DNA from: an uncultured Faecalibacterium sp.
GTDB taxonomy: Bacteria; Bacillota; Clostridia; Oscillospirales; Ruminococcaceae
Assembly (NCBI GenBank): GCA_900772565.1
Contig: CAAHET010000065.1
Span: forward strand, 1-32,115
Length of the DNA stretch: 32,115 nt
Reading direction: 5' to 3'
The notes beneath the pieces were generated by a model that saw only the letters and a list, made by a program, of their open reading frames with translations, searched no databases and was not told the DNA's origin. The position numbers and the translations under genes are program-made. Positions 25,079 to 32,115 of this stretch are shown piece by piece (position 1 is the stretch's first letter; each line of letters begins with the position of its first letter).

Positions 25079-25165
25079 TCCATGTTGTCTATTTTACACG
25101 AAAAAAATAGTATTTTTTGCTCAAAAGGCTGAACTTTTTGTGAACAAGTGTCGGTTTTTCCCCGC

Positions 25166-25201
25166 AAAAAAGCCGCCGCACAGAGTTTGTGCAGCGGCTT
25201 T
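25166..25201 (-). terminator. Terminator of the regulatory operon
   Basis: Minus strand AAAGCCGC pairs with GCGGCTTT, one mismatch, then GCACA with TGTGC, followed by TTTTTT. It lies 10 bases after the stop of the ATPase gene. Confidence 0.9.
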
Positions 25202-25210
25202 CCTACCTTA

Positions 25211-26050
25211 TTAAAGCTCCTCCTCTGGATCACCACGCTCCGGCATGGTGCGCATCTCCCGCACCAGCATGGCGCGCAGATGATACCGACGCTGCTCCCG
25301 CTCGGTTTCCGATTCGGTGCGCAGCTCCACTGTGCCATCAGAACGGCTCTCTCCTGTGTATAGTGGGATGCTTACCACCGCTCTCGTACCTTTTTCAGGG
25401 GCAGCTTCCAGCTGCAGGCTCCAGCCCATCCGGCGGCAGCACTCCTGACAGAGCAGCAGTCCCAGCTGTGCCCCACCCAAAAAGCTGCGGCGGTTTTCCA
25501 GCGCAGCCTTCGCATCCTCGCCGGGCAATCCGCAGCCATTATCGGTAAATGTCAGCAGCCAGACCGTCTGGGTACGGCGCAGCGCAATATTAACGCTGCC
25601 GCCCTCTCGGCTGGCACGCAGTGCATTGGACAACAAATGCAGGCACAGCAGCTCCGCATCACTGCGATCTGCCAGTGCACAGCAGGAAGTCCACCCGCCA
25701 TAATCCAGATGGATCTCCACCCCAAGCTGCGCCCGGATCATATCAGCCTGTGCTGCCACCTGCCGCAGCAGCTCACACAAATCAACGGGGTATAGCTGCG
25801 TTTTTTCGTCTCCGCGCAGAAACTCCAGCAGAGTCATAGCCTCGCTGAGGGTGCGATCCAACTGCACGGCAGCGGCGTTGATATCCGCCACCGCCTGCCG
25901 AGTAGGTTCATCTGCACCGGTAAGACCAAAATGCTGTTCCAGATATTCACAATTGCGTCCGATCAGCGCCAGCGAACGAAAGCAGACCTCCTCGATCCGC
26001 TTCTGCTGATCCGCCGTAAGTGACCGCATCTCTGTCCTTTGCTGCTCCAT
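25211..26050 (-). CDS. GHKL ATPase / histidine-kinase-like protein without clear phospho-histidine
   Basis: 279 residues, no membrane helix, so cytoplasmic. The ATP-binding fold is clear: N box LLSNALRA (139-146), DNGCGLP (170-176), GGAQLGLLL (192-200) and GTRAVVSIPL (221-230). The N-terminal helices (residues 15-80), where a kinase would carry the H box, have no H-E-x-R/N motif; the only nearby His is H40 in EQHF. It may be a dimeric anti-sigma-type kinase, an inactive kinase or a sensor using another residue. The tail after 230 is highly charged. GGGAGG lies 7 bases before the ATG. It is the last gene of an operon with a Spo0A-like protein, so the two probably work together. Confidence 0.8.
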   Translation of the reverse strand: MEQQRTEMRSLTADQQKRIEEVCFRSLALIGRNCEYLEQHFGLTGADEPTRQAVADINAAAVQLDRTLSEAMTLLEFLRGDEKTQLYPVDLCELLRQVAAQADMIRAQLGVEIHLDYGGWTSCCALADRSDAELLCLHLLSNALRASREGGSVNIALRRTQTVWLLTFTDNGCGLPGEDAKAALENRRSFLGGAQLGLLLCQECCRRMGWSLQLEAAPEKGTRAVVSIPLYTGESRSDGTVELRTESETEREQRRYHLRAMLVREMRTMPERGDPEEEL

Positions 26051-26073
26051 TGCTCTGCCTCCCGGGACACCGC

Positions 26074-26805
26074 TTATTTATCCGATTTCTGCCGAAGTAC
26101 AACATCCCTGACCGCATAGATCATTTTGCCGGTGGTGGGCTTGCTGCTGCCCAGCCCTGTATCGGCTTTAAATGCCAGCCAAGCAGGCTCTGGTCTTGTT
26201 TCCAGTTGATCCACCATCCGGCGGATGCCGCTGTCCACCGCAGTAACCGATGCTTCAAACTGCTCGCTCACCGCCTGCAGGATCTCCTTGCGGATCGCCA
26301 TCTTCTGGCTGGTGCTGCACACAATGCTGACCGCGCAGGTGAGATATCTGGCGTTGATGTCTGCCCGTGAAATGCCCCATGTCTCGTACAGCTGGCCGCA
26401 TTGCTGCTCCAGCCGCTGGTTTTGCTGGCCCGGCATCCGGTAAAGCTGCCACAGCAGCTTCTTCAGCTCAGTACCTTCCATGCAGCAACAGCCGTCCTGA
26501 CCTTCCGGCAGCGCCGCACTGCTGCGGCGTCCAGCACACTGCACCAACAGCATCGGCCTGTCCTTCAGCTGATACAGCTGCTGAACAAACTGCTCCATAG
26601 ACATATCTGTCAGTTCACTGCACAACACCACGGCATCGTATCGGGTTCCCTGCCGCAGCCGCTCCAGCAGCTTTTCCCCACTGCAAAAGCAGGCGCACTC
26701 AATGGCACTTCCCTGTTCCTGCAGATAGCGCTTTTGGACGCGGAGTTCCTTCAGATCAAAGCTTGCAAAGGCGACCCGCAGCCGGGCTGTTCGCTCACTG
26801 TTCAC
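26074..26805 (-). CDS. Spo0A-like regulator with degenerate receiver domain
   Basis: 243 residues, close to Spo0A length. Residues 8-122 read as a CheY-like receiver, but the phospho-acceptor position after the hydrophobic strand (YDAVVLCSEL) is C62 instead of Asp, and the N-terminal acidic pair is missing (FASFD). Residues 138-205 resemble the Spo0A DNA-binding domain: WGISRADINARYL, a hydrophobic helix, then AVDSGIRRMVDQLE, which matches the recognition helix pattern of Spo0A (VERAIRHAIE-like). It may bind DNA independently of phosphorylation or respond to another signal; a CCC run at 106-108 invites a redox or metal idea. GTG start, overlapping the preceding gene by 11 bases. I cannot exclude a more distant helix-turn-helix family. 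Confidence 0.7.
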   Translation of the reverse strand: MNSERTARLRVAFASFDLKELRVQKRYLQEQGSAIECACFCSGEKLLERLRQGTRYDAVVLCSELTDMSMEQFVQQLYQLKDRPMLLVQCAGRRSSAALPEGQDGCCCMEGTELKKLLWQLYRMPGQQNQRLEQQCGQLYETWGISRADINARYLTCAVSIVCSTSQKMAIRKEILQAVSEQFEASVTAVDSGIRRMVDQLETRPEPAWLAFKADTGLGSSKPTTGKMIYAVRDVVLRQKSDK

Positions 26806-27100
26806 ACCAAGCGCCGCCTTTCCCTCCCACTGGGCCGACAGTTGTCAGCTCTGTGACCACGTCCTGCCAGATCTCCGGCTGAACCCCATTCTCACACAGG
26901 TAGCGCAGGATCCGATAGCAGAACTCCGGCGCTGCCGCAACATACTGACTATCCATTCGCTGCCGGCTGCCCAGCCTGCACAGAGTCAGTCGGCATCCCT
27001 GTGTGTCCTCCACCTCCATGGCATACACCAGCGTATACGCCTTCTGCAGGCCATCAATGGCAGAATATTGCCGGATCATGGGTGAAAATGTACGTTCCAT
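26795..27100 (-). CDS. Small DUF6514-like protein
   Basis: 101 residues. The arrangement, a strand-rich half (YTLVYAMEVEDTQGCRLTL) followed by a helix and a final QPEIWQDVVTELT, resembles DUF6514 proteins of clostridia, a family of unknown function; this match is from memory and tentative. AAGGAGG lies 7 bases before the ATG at 27100; upstream in-frame codons are not supported. It is the first gene of the operon, and its end overlaps the start of the Spo0A-like gene, so translation is coupled. Confidence 0.7.
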   Translation of the reverse strand: MERTFSPMIRQYSAIDGLQKAYTLVYAMEVEDTQGCRLTLCRLGSRQRMDSQYVAAAPEFCYRILRYLCENGVQPEIWQDVVTELTTVGPVGGKGGAWCEQ

Positions 27101-27156
27101 TTCAGTTCCTCCTTGCTGCAAGGGCATTGCTTTTTTGCCTTGTATATCCTTTTTTT

Positions 27157-27185
27157 ATTGTATGGAGCAGGAGAAACTGTTACAA
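27157..27185 (-). promoter_or_regulatory. Promoter of the Spo0A-like operon
   Basis: Minus strand TTGTAA (27180-27185), 17 bases, TACAAT (27157-27162). Transcription would begin near 27150, 50 bases before the first ATG. Confidence 0.75.
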
Positions 27186-27228
27186 TCCTAAAGAAGTGTT
27201 TGCCCCTGTCGGATTTATGCAGCTTTTC

Positions 27229-27268
27229 GGAAATGTGTCGTCAACCTTTTTGCTTCGACACATTTTCC
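27229..27268. other. Interrupted palindrome in the divergent regulatory gap
   Basis: GGAAATGTGTCG (27229-27240) pairs with CGACACATTTTCC (27256-27268) with one extra T. It lies 44 bases beyond the -35 of the Spo0A-like operon, in a 460-base gap (27101-27562) that holds no gene. The rest of the gap is AT-rich; a TGC-TAGACT (27471-27479) is a weak -10 candidate for the ABC transporter gene. Confidence 0.4.
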
Positions 27269-27562
27269 ACGCGATGCAATGGGTGTCCGTGTTTTGTTTC
27301 GTGCACCGCCAACAATTTTAGAATAGCACGTTCGTCCCGTAAATTCAACCAGTATCTTTTACCATCCCGCTTTTTTGCCCCATCTTTACAGATAGACCTG
27401 TGCTCCGGTGACAAAGCTCGGGATCTCCAATATTTGCAACGAGAATTTTCACATTTTTTTCACAATATTTTGCTAGACTTTAAATGATATTGTCTGCAAA
27501 CGTTTCCTATTTTTAAGCCACCGGCAGCAGCGCCCGGCGGCACATATCGGAAAGGCACATCT

Positions 27563-30500
27563 ATGCTTCAACTCAAACAGATCAACAAAGAATACAAGAC
27601 CGGCGAGCTTGTACAACATGCACTGAACAACGTCAGTTTGAACCTGCGGGACAACGAATTCGTAGCCATTCTGGGTCCCAGTGGTTCTGGCAAGACCACC
27701 CTGCTGAACATCATCGGCGGTCTGGATCGCTACGACAGCGGCGATTTGGTCATCAACGGCATCTCCACCAAAAAATATACCGACCGCGATTGGGACTCCT
27801 ACCGGAACCACACCATCGGTTTCGTGTTCCAGAGCTATAATCTGATTCCCCACCAGACCGTGCTGGGCAACGTGGAGCTGGCGCTGACCATCTCGGGCGT
27901 TTCCAAGGCCGAGCGCCGCCGCCGTGCTGCCGCTGCGCTGGAGCAGGTGGGGCTGGGCAACCAGCTGCACAAGCACCCCGGCGAAATGTCCGGCGGGCAG
28001 ATGCAGCGCGTGGCCATTGCCCGCGCGCTGGTGAACAACCCCGACATCCTGCTGGCCGACGAGCCCACCGGTGCACTGGACAGCGAGACCAGCATTCAGG
28101 TGATGGAGCTGTTAAAGGAAGTGGCGCGAGACCGGCTGGTAGTCATGGTCACCCACAACCCAGAGCTGGCCGAGCGCTACGCCACCCGTATCGTAAAACT
28201 GAAGGATGGCGTGATCCGCTCTGACACCATGCCCTACGAGCCCGAGGACGAGGCTGCCGCAGCAGCCCCCGTGCACCGGAACATGGGGCACTCCTCCATG
28301 TCTCTGCTCACCTCCCTTTCCCTCAGCTTCAACAATCTGCTCACCAAGAAGGCGCGCACCCTGCTCACAGCTTTTGCTGGCTCTATCGGCATCATCGGCA
28401 TTGCGCTGATCCTTTCGCTGTCCAACGGTGTGAGCCATTATATCAGCAATATGGAAAAATCCACGCTGGCAGCCTACCCGCTGCAGATCAGCAGCACTGG
28501 TGTAGACCTGACTAGTATGATGGACCCGGACACCTACACCAGCGTTTCGTCCAGCGCTGAACCTGCGCCGGATGGCATGGTCACGGTGAGCCAGCTGTTG
28601 TCCCAGCTGAACATCGGTGCCACCAGCAACGACCTGCGGTCACTGAAAGCATATCTGGACAGCGACGCTTGCACCATCCGGGACAATGCCACGGTGGAAT
28701 ACGCCTATTCCTCTTCTCCCCTGATCTACCGCCAGAACACAGATGGTACCGTGCAGAAGCTGAACCCAGACACCACGTTTTCCGACATTGCCAGCCAGAA
28801 CACCTCTGTGACCAGCATCATGACCTCTATGGCCAGTCCCTATGTATTCTGCGAAATGGCCGAGACCCCTGCTCTGTACGAGGATCAGTATGACGTCAAG
28901 GCAGGCCGCTGGCCAGAGAAATACAACGAGCTGGTGCTCACCTTAAATGCGGATGGCAGCATTTCAGACTATACACTGTATGCCATGGGTCTGCGGGATC
29001 AGGCTGAGCTGGACAAAATCATCCAGCAGTACGCCCAGAACCAGAAGATCGATTTACCAACGGACTACGGCACCTATACCTATGACGATTTTCTTGGCAT
29101 GACCTTCAAACTTGTAAACAAAGCCGACTGCTACGTCTACGACACAGAGCACAAGGTCTGGCTGAGCAAGATGAACGACGAAGCCTATATGCAGCAGTTG
29201 GTAGCCGACAGCGAAGAGCTGACTATCGTAGGCATTGTGCAGCCCAAGGCGGATGCCACCTCCACGATCCTGCACAGCGGTCTGGACTATCTGCATGACC
29301 TAACCTATCACGTCATCGATCAGGCAGCCAACAGTGAGATCGTGCGCCAGCAGCTGGCAGACCCGGACATCAACGTGCTGACCGGCGAACCCTTTGACGC
29401 TGCCGGCAATAGTATGCTGGACATTGCTTCCCTGTTCTCGGTGGATACGGACGCCCTCAAAGACGCGTTCCAGTTTGACACCAGCGCCCTGCACTTTGAT
29501 CTGGACGGTGCGTTCGATCTGACCGACGGCTCCTTCGACCTTGCAACCCTCATCGATCCTTCTAGCTTCCAGCTGGATCTCAGCGGACTCCCGCTGCCGG
29601 ACATGGAGATGGACATGAGCGAGCTGTTCGATGGCGTAGAGCTGAACATCTCTCAGGACGGCTTACAGGCACTGATGAAAAAGATCCTGAACGGCTACAA
29701 GCGCTATATCATCAGCAATGGTCTGTTGAATCTAGACAAGATCGGCTTTTCCTCCTATATGAAGACCGAAGCTTTCCAGACGTTGCTGAATGAATCCATG
29801 GGCGACCTGCTGGACACCTCCGGGCTGGAAGAGCAGTTTGCCGAAACGCTCCAGCAGAATCTGCAGACCGTGATGGAGACCTACTCTGTCCAGCTGAGCG
29901 AGGCGCTGCAGACCCAGCTCACCGCTGCTTTGCAGGAGCAGATGGGTCCTGCCATCCAGAAGCTGGCCGGACAGCTGGAGCAGAAGATCACGCAGGCTAT
30001 CCAGAGCAACATTGCGCAGTTAAGCACACAGGTAGAAAGTGCACTCAAGATCGACCCCGCCGTGTTCCAGCAGGCCATTCAGATCAACATGACCGGCTCT
30101 GACCTGACCGAGATGATCAAAAACACCCTGCTCTCCTCCGCTTCCAGCTACGAAAAGATCCTGAGTGACATCGGCTATGTGGACTACGCAAAGCCCGATG
30201 GCATCTATATCTATCCCAACAGTTTTGACACCAAGGCACAGGTGGTAAGCGAGCTGGACGCCTACAACGCTGCCATGCGGCAGCAGGGCGAGGATAACAA
30301 GGTAATTCACTATACCGATATGGTAGGCACCCTGATGAACTCAGTCACCGAGATCGTGGGCATGGTCAGCAATGTGCTGGTGGCCTTTGTTGCCATCTCG
30401 CTGGTGGTGTCCTCCATCATGATCGGCGTCATCACCTATATCAGCGTTCTGGAGCGCCGCAAGGAGATCGGCATTCTGCGTGCCATCGGCGCTTCCAAGC

Positions 30501-30769
30501 ACAACGTCTCGCAGGTGTTCAATGCCGAGACCTTTATCATCGGCCTGTGCTCCGGCGTGATGGGCGTGGTGCTCTGCCTGCTGCTGCTCATCCCCGGCAA
30601 TATGCTGATTCATCACATCGCGGGAGATGTGAACGTGGTGGCATCGCTGCCGCCGCAGGCCGCACTGATCCTGATCGTTCTGGCCACCCTGCTTACCATG
30701 CTGGGCGGCCTGATCCCCGCCCGCAGCGCTGCAAAGAGCAACCCCGTCAAGGCGCTGCGCTCTGAGTAA
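27563..30769 (+). CDS. ABC exporter, ATPase and FtsX-type permease in one chain
   Basis: 1068 residues. Residues 1-225 are a LolD/MacB-type ATPase: Walker A GPSGSGKTT (38-46), signature MSGGQMQ (142-148), Walker B with D166/E167 (LLADEPTGALD). One membrane helix at about 264-290 is followed by a very large outer domain (291-930) and three helices (about 930-955, 990-1012, 1033-1053) with the FtsX motif RRKEIGILRAIGAS. The outer domain contains an amphipathic, Gln-rich stretch (752-830), likely coiled coil. Such proteins in Firmicutes act in peptide or lipoprotein export, or as mechanotransmitters. No separate permease, kinase or regulator of the Bce type adjoins it. AAAGG lies 7 bases before the ATG. 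Confidence 0.92.
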   Translation: MLQLKQINKEYKTGELVQHALNNVSLNLRDNEFVAILGPSGSGKTTLLNIIGGLDRYDSGDLVINGISTKKYTDRDWDSYRNHTIGFVFQSYNLIPHQTVLGNVELALTISGVSKAERRRRAAAALEQVGLGNQLHKHPGEMSGGQMQRVAIARALVNNPDILLADEPTGALDSETSIQVMELLKEVARDRLVVMVTHNPELAERYATRIVKLKDGVIRSDTMPYEPEDEAAAAAPVHRNMGHSSMSLLTSLSLSFNNLLTKKARTLLTAFAGSIGIIGIALILSLSNGVSHYISNMEKSTLAAYPLQISSTGVDLTSMMDPDTYTSVSSSAEPAPDGMVTVSQLLSQLNIGATSNDLRSLKAYLDSDACTIRDNATVEYAYSSSPLIYRQNTDGTVQKLNPDTTFSDIASQNTSVTSIMTSMASPYVFCEMAETPALYEDQYDVKAGRWPEKYNELVLTLNADGSISDYTLYAMGLRDQAELDKIIQQYAQNQKIDLPTDYGTYTYDDFLGMTFKLVNKADCYVYDTEHKVWLSKMNDEAYMQQLVADSEELTIVGIVQPKADATSTILHSGLDYLHDLTYHVIDQAANSEIVRQQLADPDINVLTGEPFDAAGNSMLDIASLFSVDTDALKDAFQFDTSALHFDLDGAFDLTDGSFDLATLIDPSSFQLDLSGLPLPDMEMDMSELFDGVELNISQDGLQALMKKILNGYKRYIISNGLLNLDKIGFSSYMKTEAFQTLLNESMGDLLDTSGLEEQFAETLQQNLQTVMETYSVQLSEALQTQLTAALQEQMGPAIQKLAGQLEQKITQAIQSNIAQLSTQVESALKIDPAVFQQAIQINMTGSDLTEMIKNTLLSSASSYEKILSDIGYVDYAKPDGIYIYPNSFDTKAQVVSELDAYNAAMRQQGEDNKVIHYTDMVGTLMNSVTEIVGMVSNVLVAFVAISLVVSSIMIGVITYISVLERRKEIGILRAIGASKHNVSQVFNAETFIIGLCSGVMGVVLCLLLLIPGNMLIHHIAGDVNVVASLPPQAALILIVLATLLTMLGGLIPARSAAKSNPVKALRSE

Positions 30770-30783
30770 ACTATTCTGCATTC

Positions 30784-30819
30784 AAATCCCTGCTGTGCGC
30801 TGTGTGCAGCAGGGATTTT
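30784..30819 (+). terminator. Terminator of the ABC exporter gene
   Basis: 12-bp stem (30784-30795 with 30807-30818), 11-base loop; the TTT of the stem plus T30819 form a short T-run. Confidence 0.8.
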
Positions 30820-30846
30820 GCATTCTGTCCCGGCTTGTGCTACAAT
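30818..30846 (+). promoter_or_regulatory. Promoter of the SpoU methylase gene
   Basis: TTGCAT (30818-30823), 17 bases, TGC-TACAAT (30841-30846, extended -10). The -35 overlaps the end of the preceding terminator. Confidence 0.75.
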
Positions 30847-30877
30847 AGAAAAAACTTCATTTCAAAGGAGCGTTTCC

Positions 30878-31705
30878 ATGCCTGTCATTCACGAGATCAC
30901 CGACCTTACCGCCCCGGAGCTGGACATCTACGCCCGGCTCACGCAGGCGCAGCTGCGCAACCGGCTGGAGCCGGAAAAGGGCATTTTTATCGCCGAAAGC
31001 CCCAAGGTGATCGCCCGGGCGCTGGACGCCGGATACCAGCCCCTTTCTCTGCTGATGGAGCGCAAGCAGATCACCGGCCCGGCACAGGAGATTTTGACCC
31101 GCTGCGGCGATGTGCCGGTATACACCGCCGACCGGGAGCTGCTGGCGCAGCTCACTGGCTTTGCACTGACCCGGGGCGTACTGTGCGCCTTCCGCCGCCC
31201 TGCGCCCCGCACGGTGGAGCAGGTGTGTGCCCACGCCCGCCGGGTGGCTGTGCTGGAGGGCATCGTGGATTCCACCAACGTGGGCGCTATCTTCCGCAGC
31301 GCCGCCGCGCTGAACATGGACGCCGTGCTCATTACCCCCTCCTGCTGCGATCCGCTGTGCCGCCGCGCGGTGCGGGTGAGCATGGGCACCGTGTTTCAAG
31401 TGCCGTGGGCACAGATCGGCACCTGCCCTGCCGACTGGCCGGAAAACGGCAGTGCCCAGCTTCACGCGCTGGGCTTCAAGACCGCCGCCATGGCACTGAG
31501 CGACCGTTCGGTCAGCATCGACGACCCCGCCCTTGCCGCCGAGCCGAAACTTGCCATCGTGCTTGGCACTGAGGGCGACGGGCTTGCAAGCAGCACCATT
31601 GCCGCCTGCGACTACACTGTAAAGATTCCCATGTCCCATGGGGTGGATTCCCTCAACGTAGCCGCTGCCAGCGCCGTGGCCTTCTGGCAGCTTGGCCGCT
31701 TGTAA
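30878..31705 (+). CDS. SpoU/TrmH family RNA 2'-O-methyltransferase
   Basis: 275 residues. The N-terminal part (1-115) includes RNRLEPEKGIFIAESPKVI, the substrate-binding domain typical of 23S-type members. The SPOUT knot has motif 1 DSTNVGAIFRSAAAL (131-145, with N134 and R140), motif 2 LGTEGDGL (229-236) and motif 3 IPMSHGVDSLNVAAA (250-264), which bind S-adenosylmethionine in the trefoil knot. It probably methylates a ribose in 23S rRNA or tRNA. AGGAG lies seven bases before the ATG at 30878; the longer frame upstream crosses the promoter. The target nucleotide cannot be assigned. Confidence 0.93.
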   Translation: MPVIHEITDLTAPELDIYARLTQAQLRNRLEPEKGIFIAESPKVIARALDAGYQPLSLLMERKQITGPAQEILTRCGDVPVYTADRELLAQLTGFALTRGVLCAFRRPAPRTVEQVCAHARRVAVLEGIVDSTNVGAIFRSAAALNMDAVLITPSCCDPLCRRAVRVSMGTVFQVPWAQIGTCPADWPENGSAQLHALGFKTAAMALSDRSVSIDDPALAAEPKLAIVLGTEGDGLASSTIAACDYTVKIPMSHGVDSLNVAAASAVAFWQLGRL

Positions 31706-31732
31706 GTCTCCGCTCATGCTCTCCGAAACTGC

Positions 31733-31761
31733 TTGACAAACGCCCTAAAACGCGGTACACT
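31733..31761 (+). promoter_or_regulatory. Promoter of tRNA-Ala
   Basis: TTGACA (31733-31738), 17 bases, TACACT (31756-31761), ending 17 bases before the tRNA 5' end. Confidence 0.85.
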
Positions 31762-31778
31762 ATCAGCGTCGTCATCAT

Positions 31779-31854
31779 GGGCCTATAGCTCAGCTGGGAG
31801 AGCGTTCGGTTCGCATCCGAGAGGTCAAGGGTTCGAATCCCTCTAGGTCCACCA
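31779..31854 (+). tRNA. tRNA-Ala, anticodon CGC
   Basis: 76 bases including encoded CCA (31852-31854). The acceptor stem GGGCCTA/TAGGTCC contains the G3-U70 pair that defines alanine tRNAs. D arm GCTC/GAGC (31788-31803), anticodon stem TTCGG/CCGAG with loop TTCGCAT (31810-31816), anticodon CGC at 31812-31814 reading GCG. The T arm has the loop TTCGAAT, but its outermost pair is A31827 with C31843, a mismatch at position 49-65. Confidence 0.95.
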
Positions 31855-31860
31855 ATTTGT

Positions 31861-31890
31861 CGCATCGTTTTGTACGATGCGGCGTTTTTT
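31861..31890 (+). terminator. Terminator of tRNA-Ala
   Basis: CGCATCGT (31861-31868) pairs with ACGATGCG (31874-31881), 5-base loop, then GCG and six T (31885-31890). Confidence 0.88.
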
Positions 31891-31916
31891 ATGGCTAAAA
31901 AACCTTGGCAGACCGT

Positions 31917-31951
31917 GCCGGGCTCCGAACCCTGAAGTCGGATGCGAACCG
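31917..31951 (-). pseudogene. Inverted partial copy of the tRNA-Ala
   Basis: The plus strand here resembles the reverse complement of the tRNA just upstream. TCGGATGCGAACCG (31938-31951) is an exact 14-base match to the reverse complement of the anticodon arm, and GGGCTCCGAACCCT just before it matches the T arm at 12 of 14 positions with 3 fewer bases between. No acceptor or D arm is present, so it cannot be a working tRNA. The remainder of 31891-32115 holds no gene I can support. Confidence 0.6.
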
Positions 31952-32115
31952 GGCGGGGTCATCAATGTACTTTTTGAAAATCCATCGGTTTCACGCTTCT
32001 TTCTTTGCATTTTGCATGGTGCTGCGGGCAAGAGCATCAGTTTTATGCCCCCTTTTCGGAAATTTCTTCAAAAATTTCCGCACCATCGTAGGTTGATACC
32101 GCCTTGAGCTGCTCC

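Noticed and set aside
31653..31865. Minus-strand frame giving a GIRTLDL-type peptide
   Set aside because: This peptide is the familiar translation of an antisense tRNA gene, a common annotation artefact.
31843..32037. Small minus-strand protein downstream of the tRNA
   Set aside because: No ribosome-binding site or family pattern; it spans the inverted tRNA fragment and the tRNA terminator.

Overview
The window is about 32 kb of moderately high-GC Firmicutes chromosome. The gene set suggests a strictly anaerobic clostridial gut bacterium. It includes a DNA polymerase I whose proofreading domain looks degenerate, HflX, TsaD, a SpoU methylase, BcrAD-type Fe-S activases, a Spo0A-like protein and DUF4358-like lipoproteins. 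Ribosome-binding sites are mostly AGGAGG-like and promoters are sigma-A type, often with an extended -10 TGN. My best guess is Faecalibacterium or a close Oscillospiraceae relative; no marker gene in the window proves the genus. There is no phage, insertion sequence, CRISPR array or rRNA.

Layout. 1-4462 (minus): a polysaccharide block of glycosyltransferase, flippase and a second, truncated glycosyltransferase, led by a fused homocysteine methyltransferase/methylene-THF reductase. 4608-6478 (plus): a GNAT acetyltransferase coupled to hflX. 6479-6879: a regulatory gap with a strong terminator, a probable small RNA on the minus strand, and the promoter of an Lrp-type regulator. 6880-9137 (plus): Lrp regulator, lipoprotein, glycosyltransferase. 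9198-10550 (minus): an unknown membrane-anchored protein and an ArsC/Spx-fold protein. 10663-15466 (plus): ferredoxin, then polA, tsaD and a nitroreductase. 15752-24861 (minus): nnrD, an EF-G/TetM-like GTPase fused to a YacP/Rae1-type NYN nuclease, and an Fe-S group (U32-like protein, 2-hydroxyacyl-CoA-dehydratase-like protein, double activase) with a long structured leader. 25211-27100 (minus): a three-gene regulatory operon of a DUF6514-like protein, a Spo0A-like protein without the receiver aspartate, and a GHKL ATPase without a clear phospho-acceptor histidine. 27563-31705 (plus): an ABC exporter fusion and a SpoU RNA methylase. 31779-31854: tRNA-Ala(CGC), followed by an inverted partial tRNA copy.

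Points that stand out: (1) a GTPase-nuclease fusion that could bring an A-site mRNA endonuclease to the ribosome; (2) three copies of an intergenic repeat whose 37-38-nt core can form the same pseudoknot, followed by an AT-rich spacer and a UNCG-loop hairpin; (3) an orphan small RNA gene with consensus promoter and a 23-bp terminator; (4) the phosphorylation-deficient Spo0A-like operon; (5) the roughly 180-nt folded leader of the activase gene. Starts were assigned from Shine-Dalgarno position and promoter overlap, so several differ from the longest possible reading frame. All function calls come from reading motifs by eye; no database search was run.
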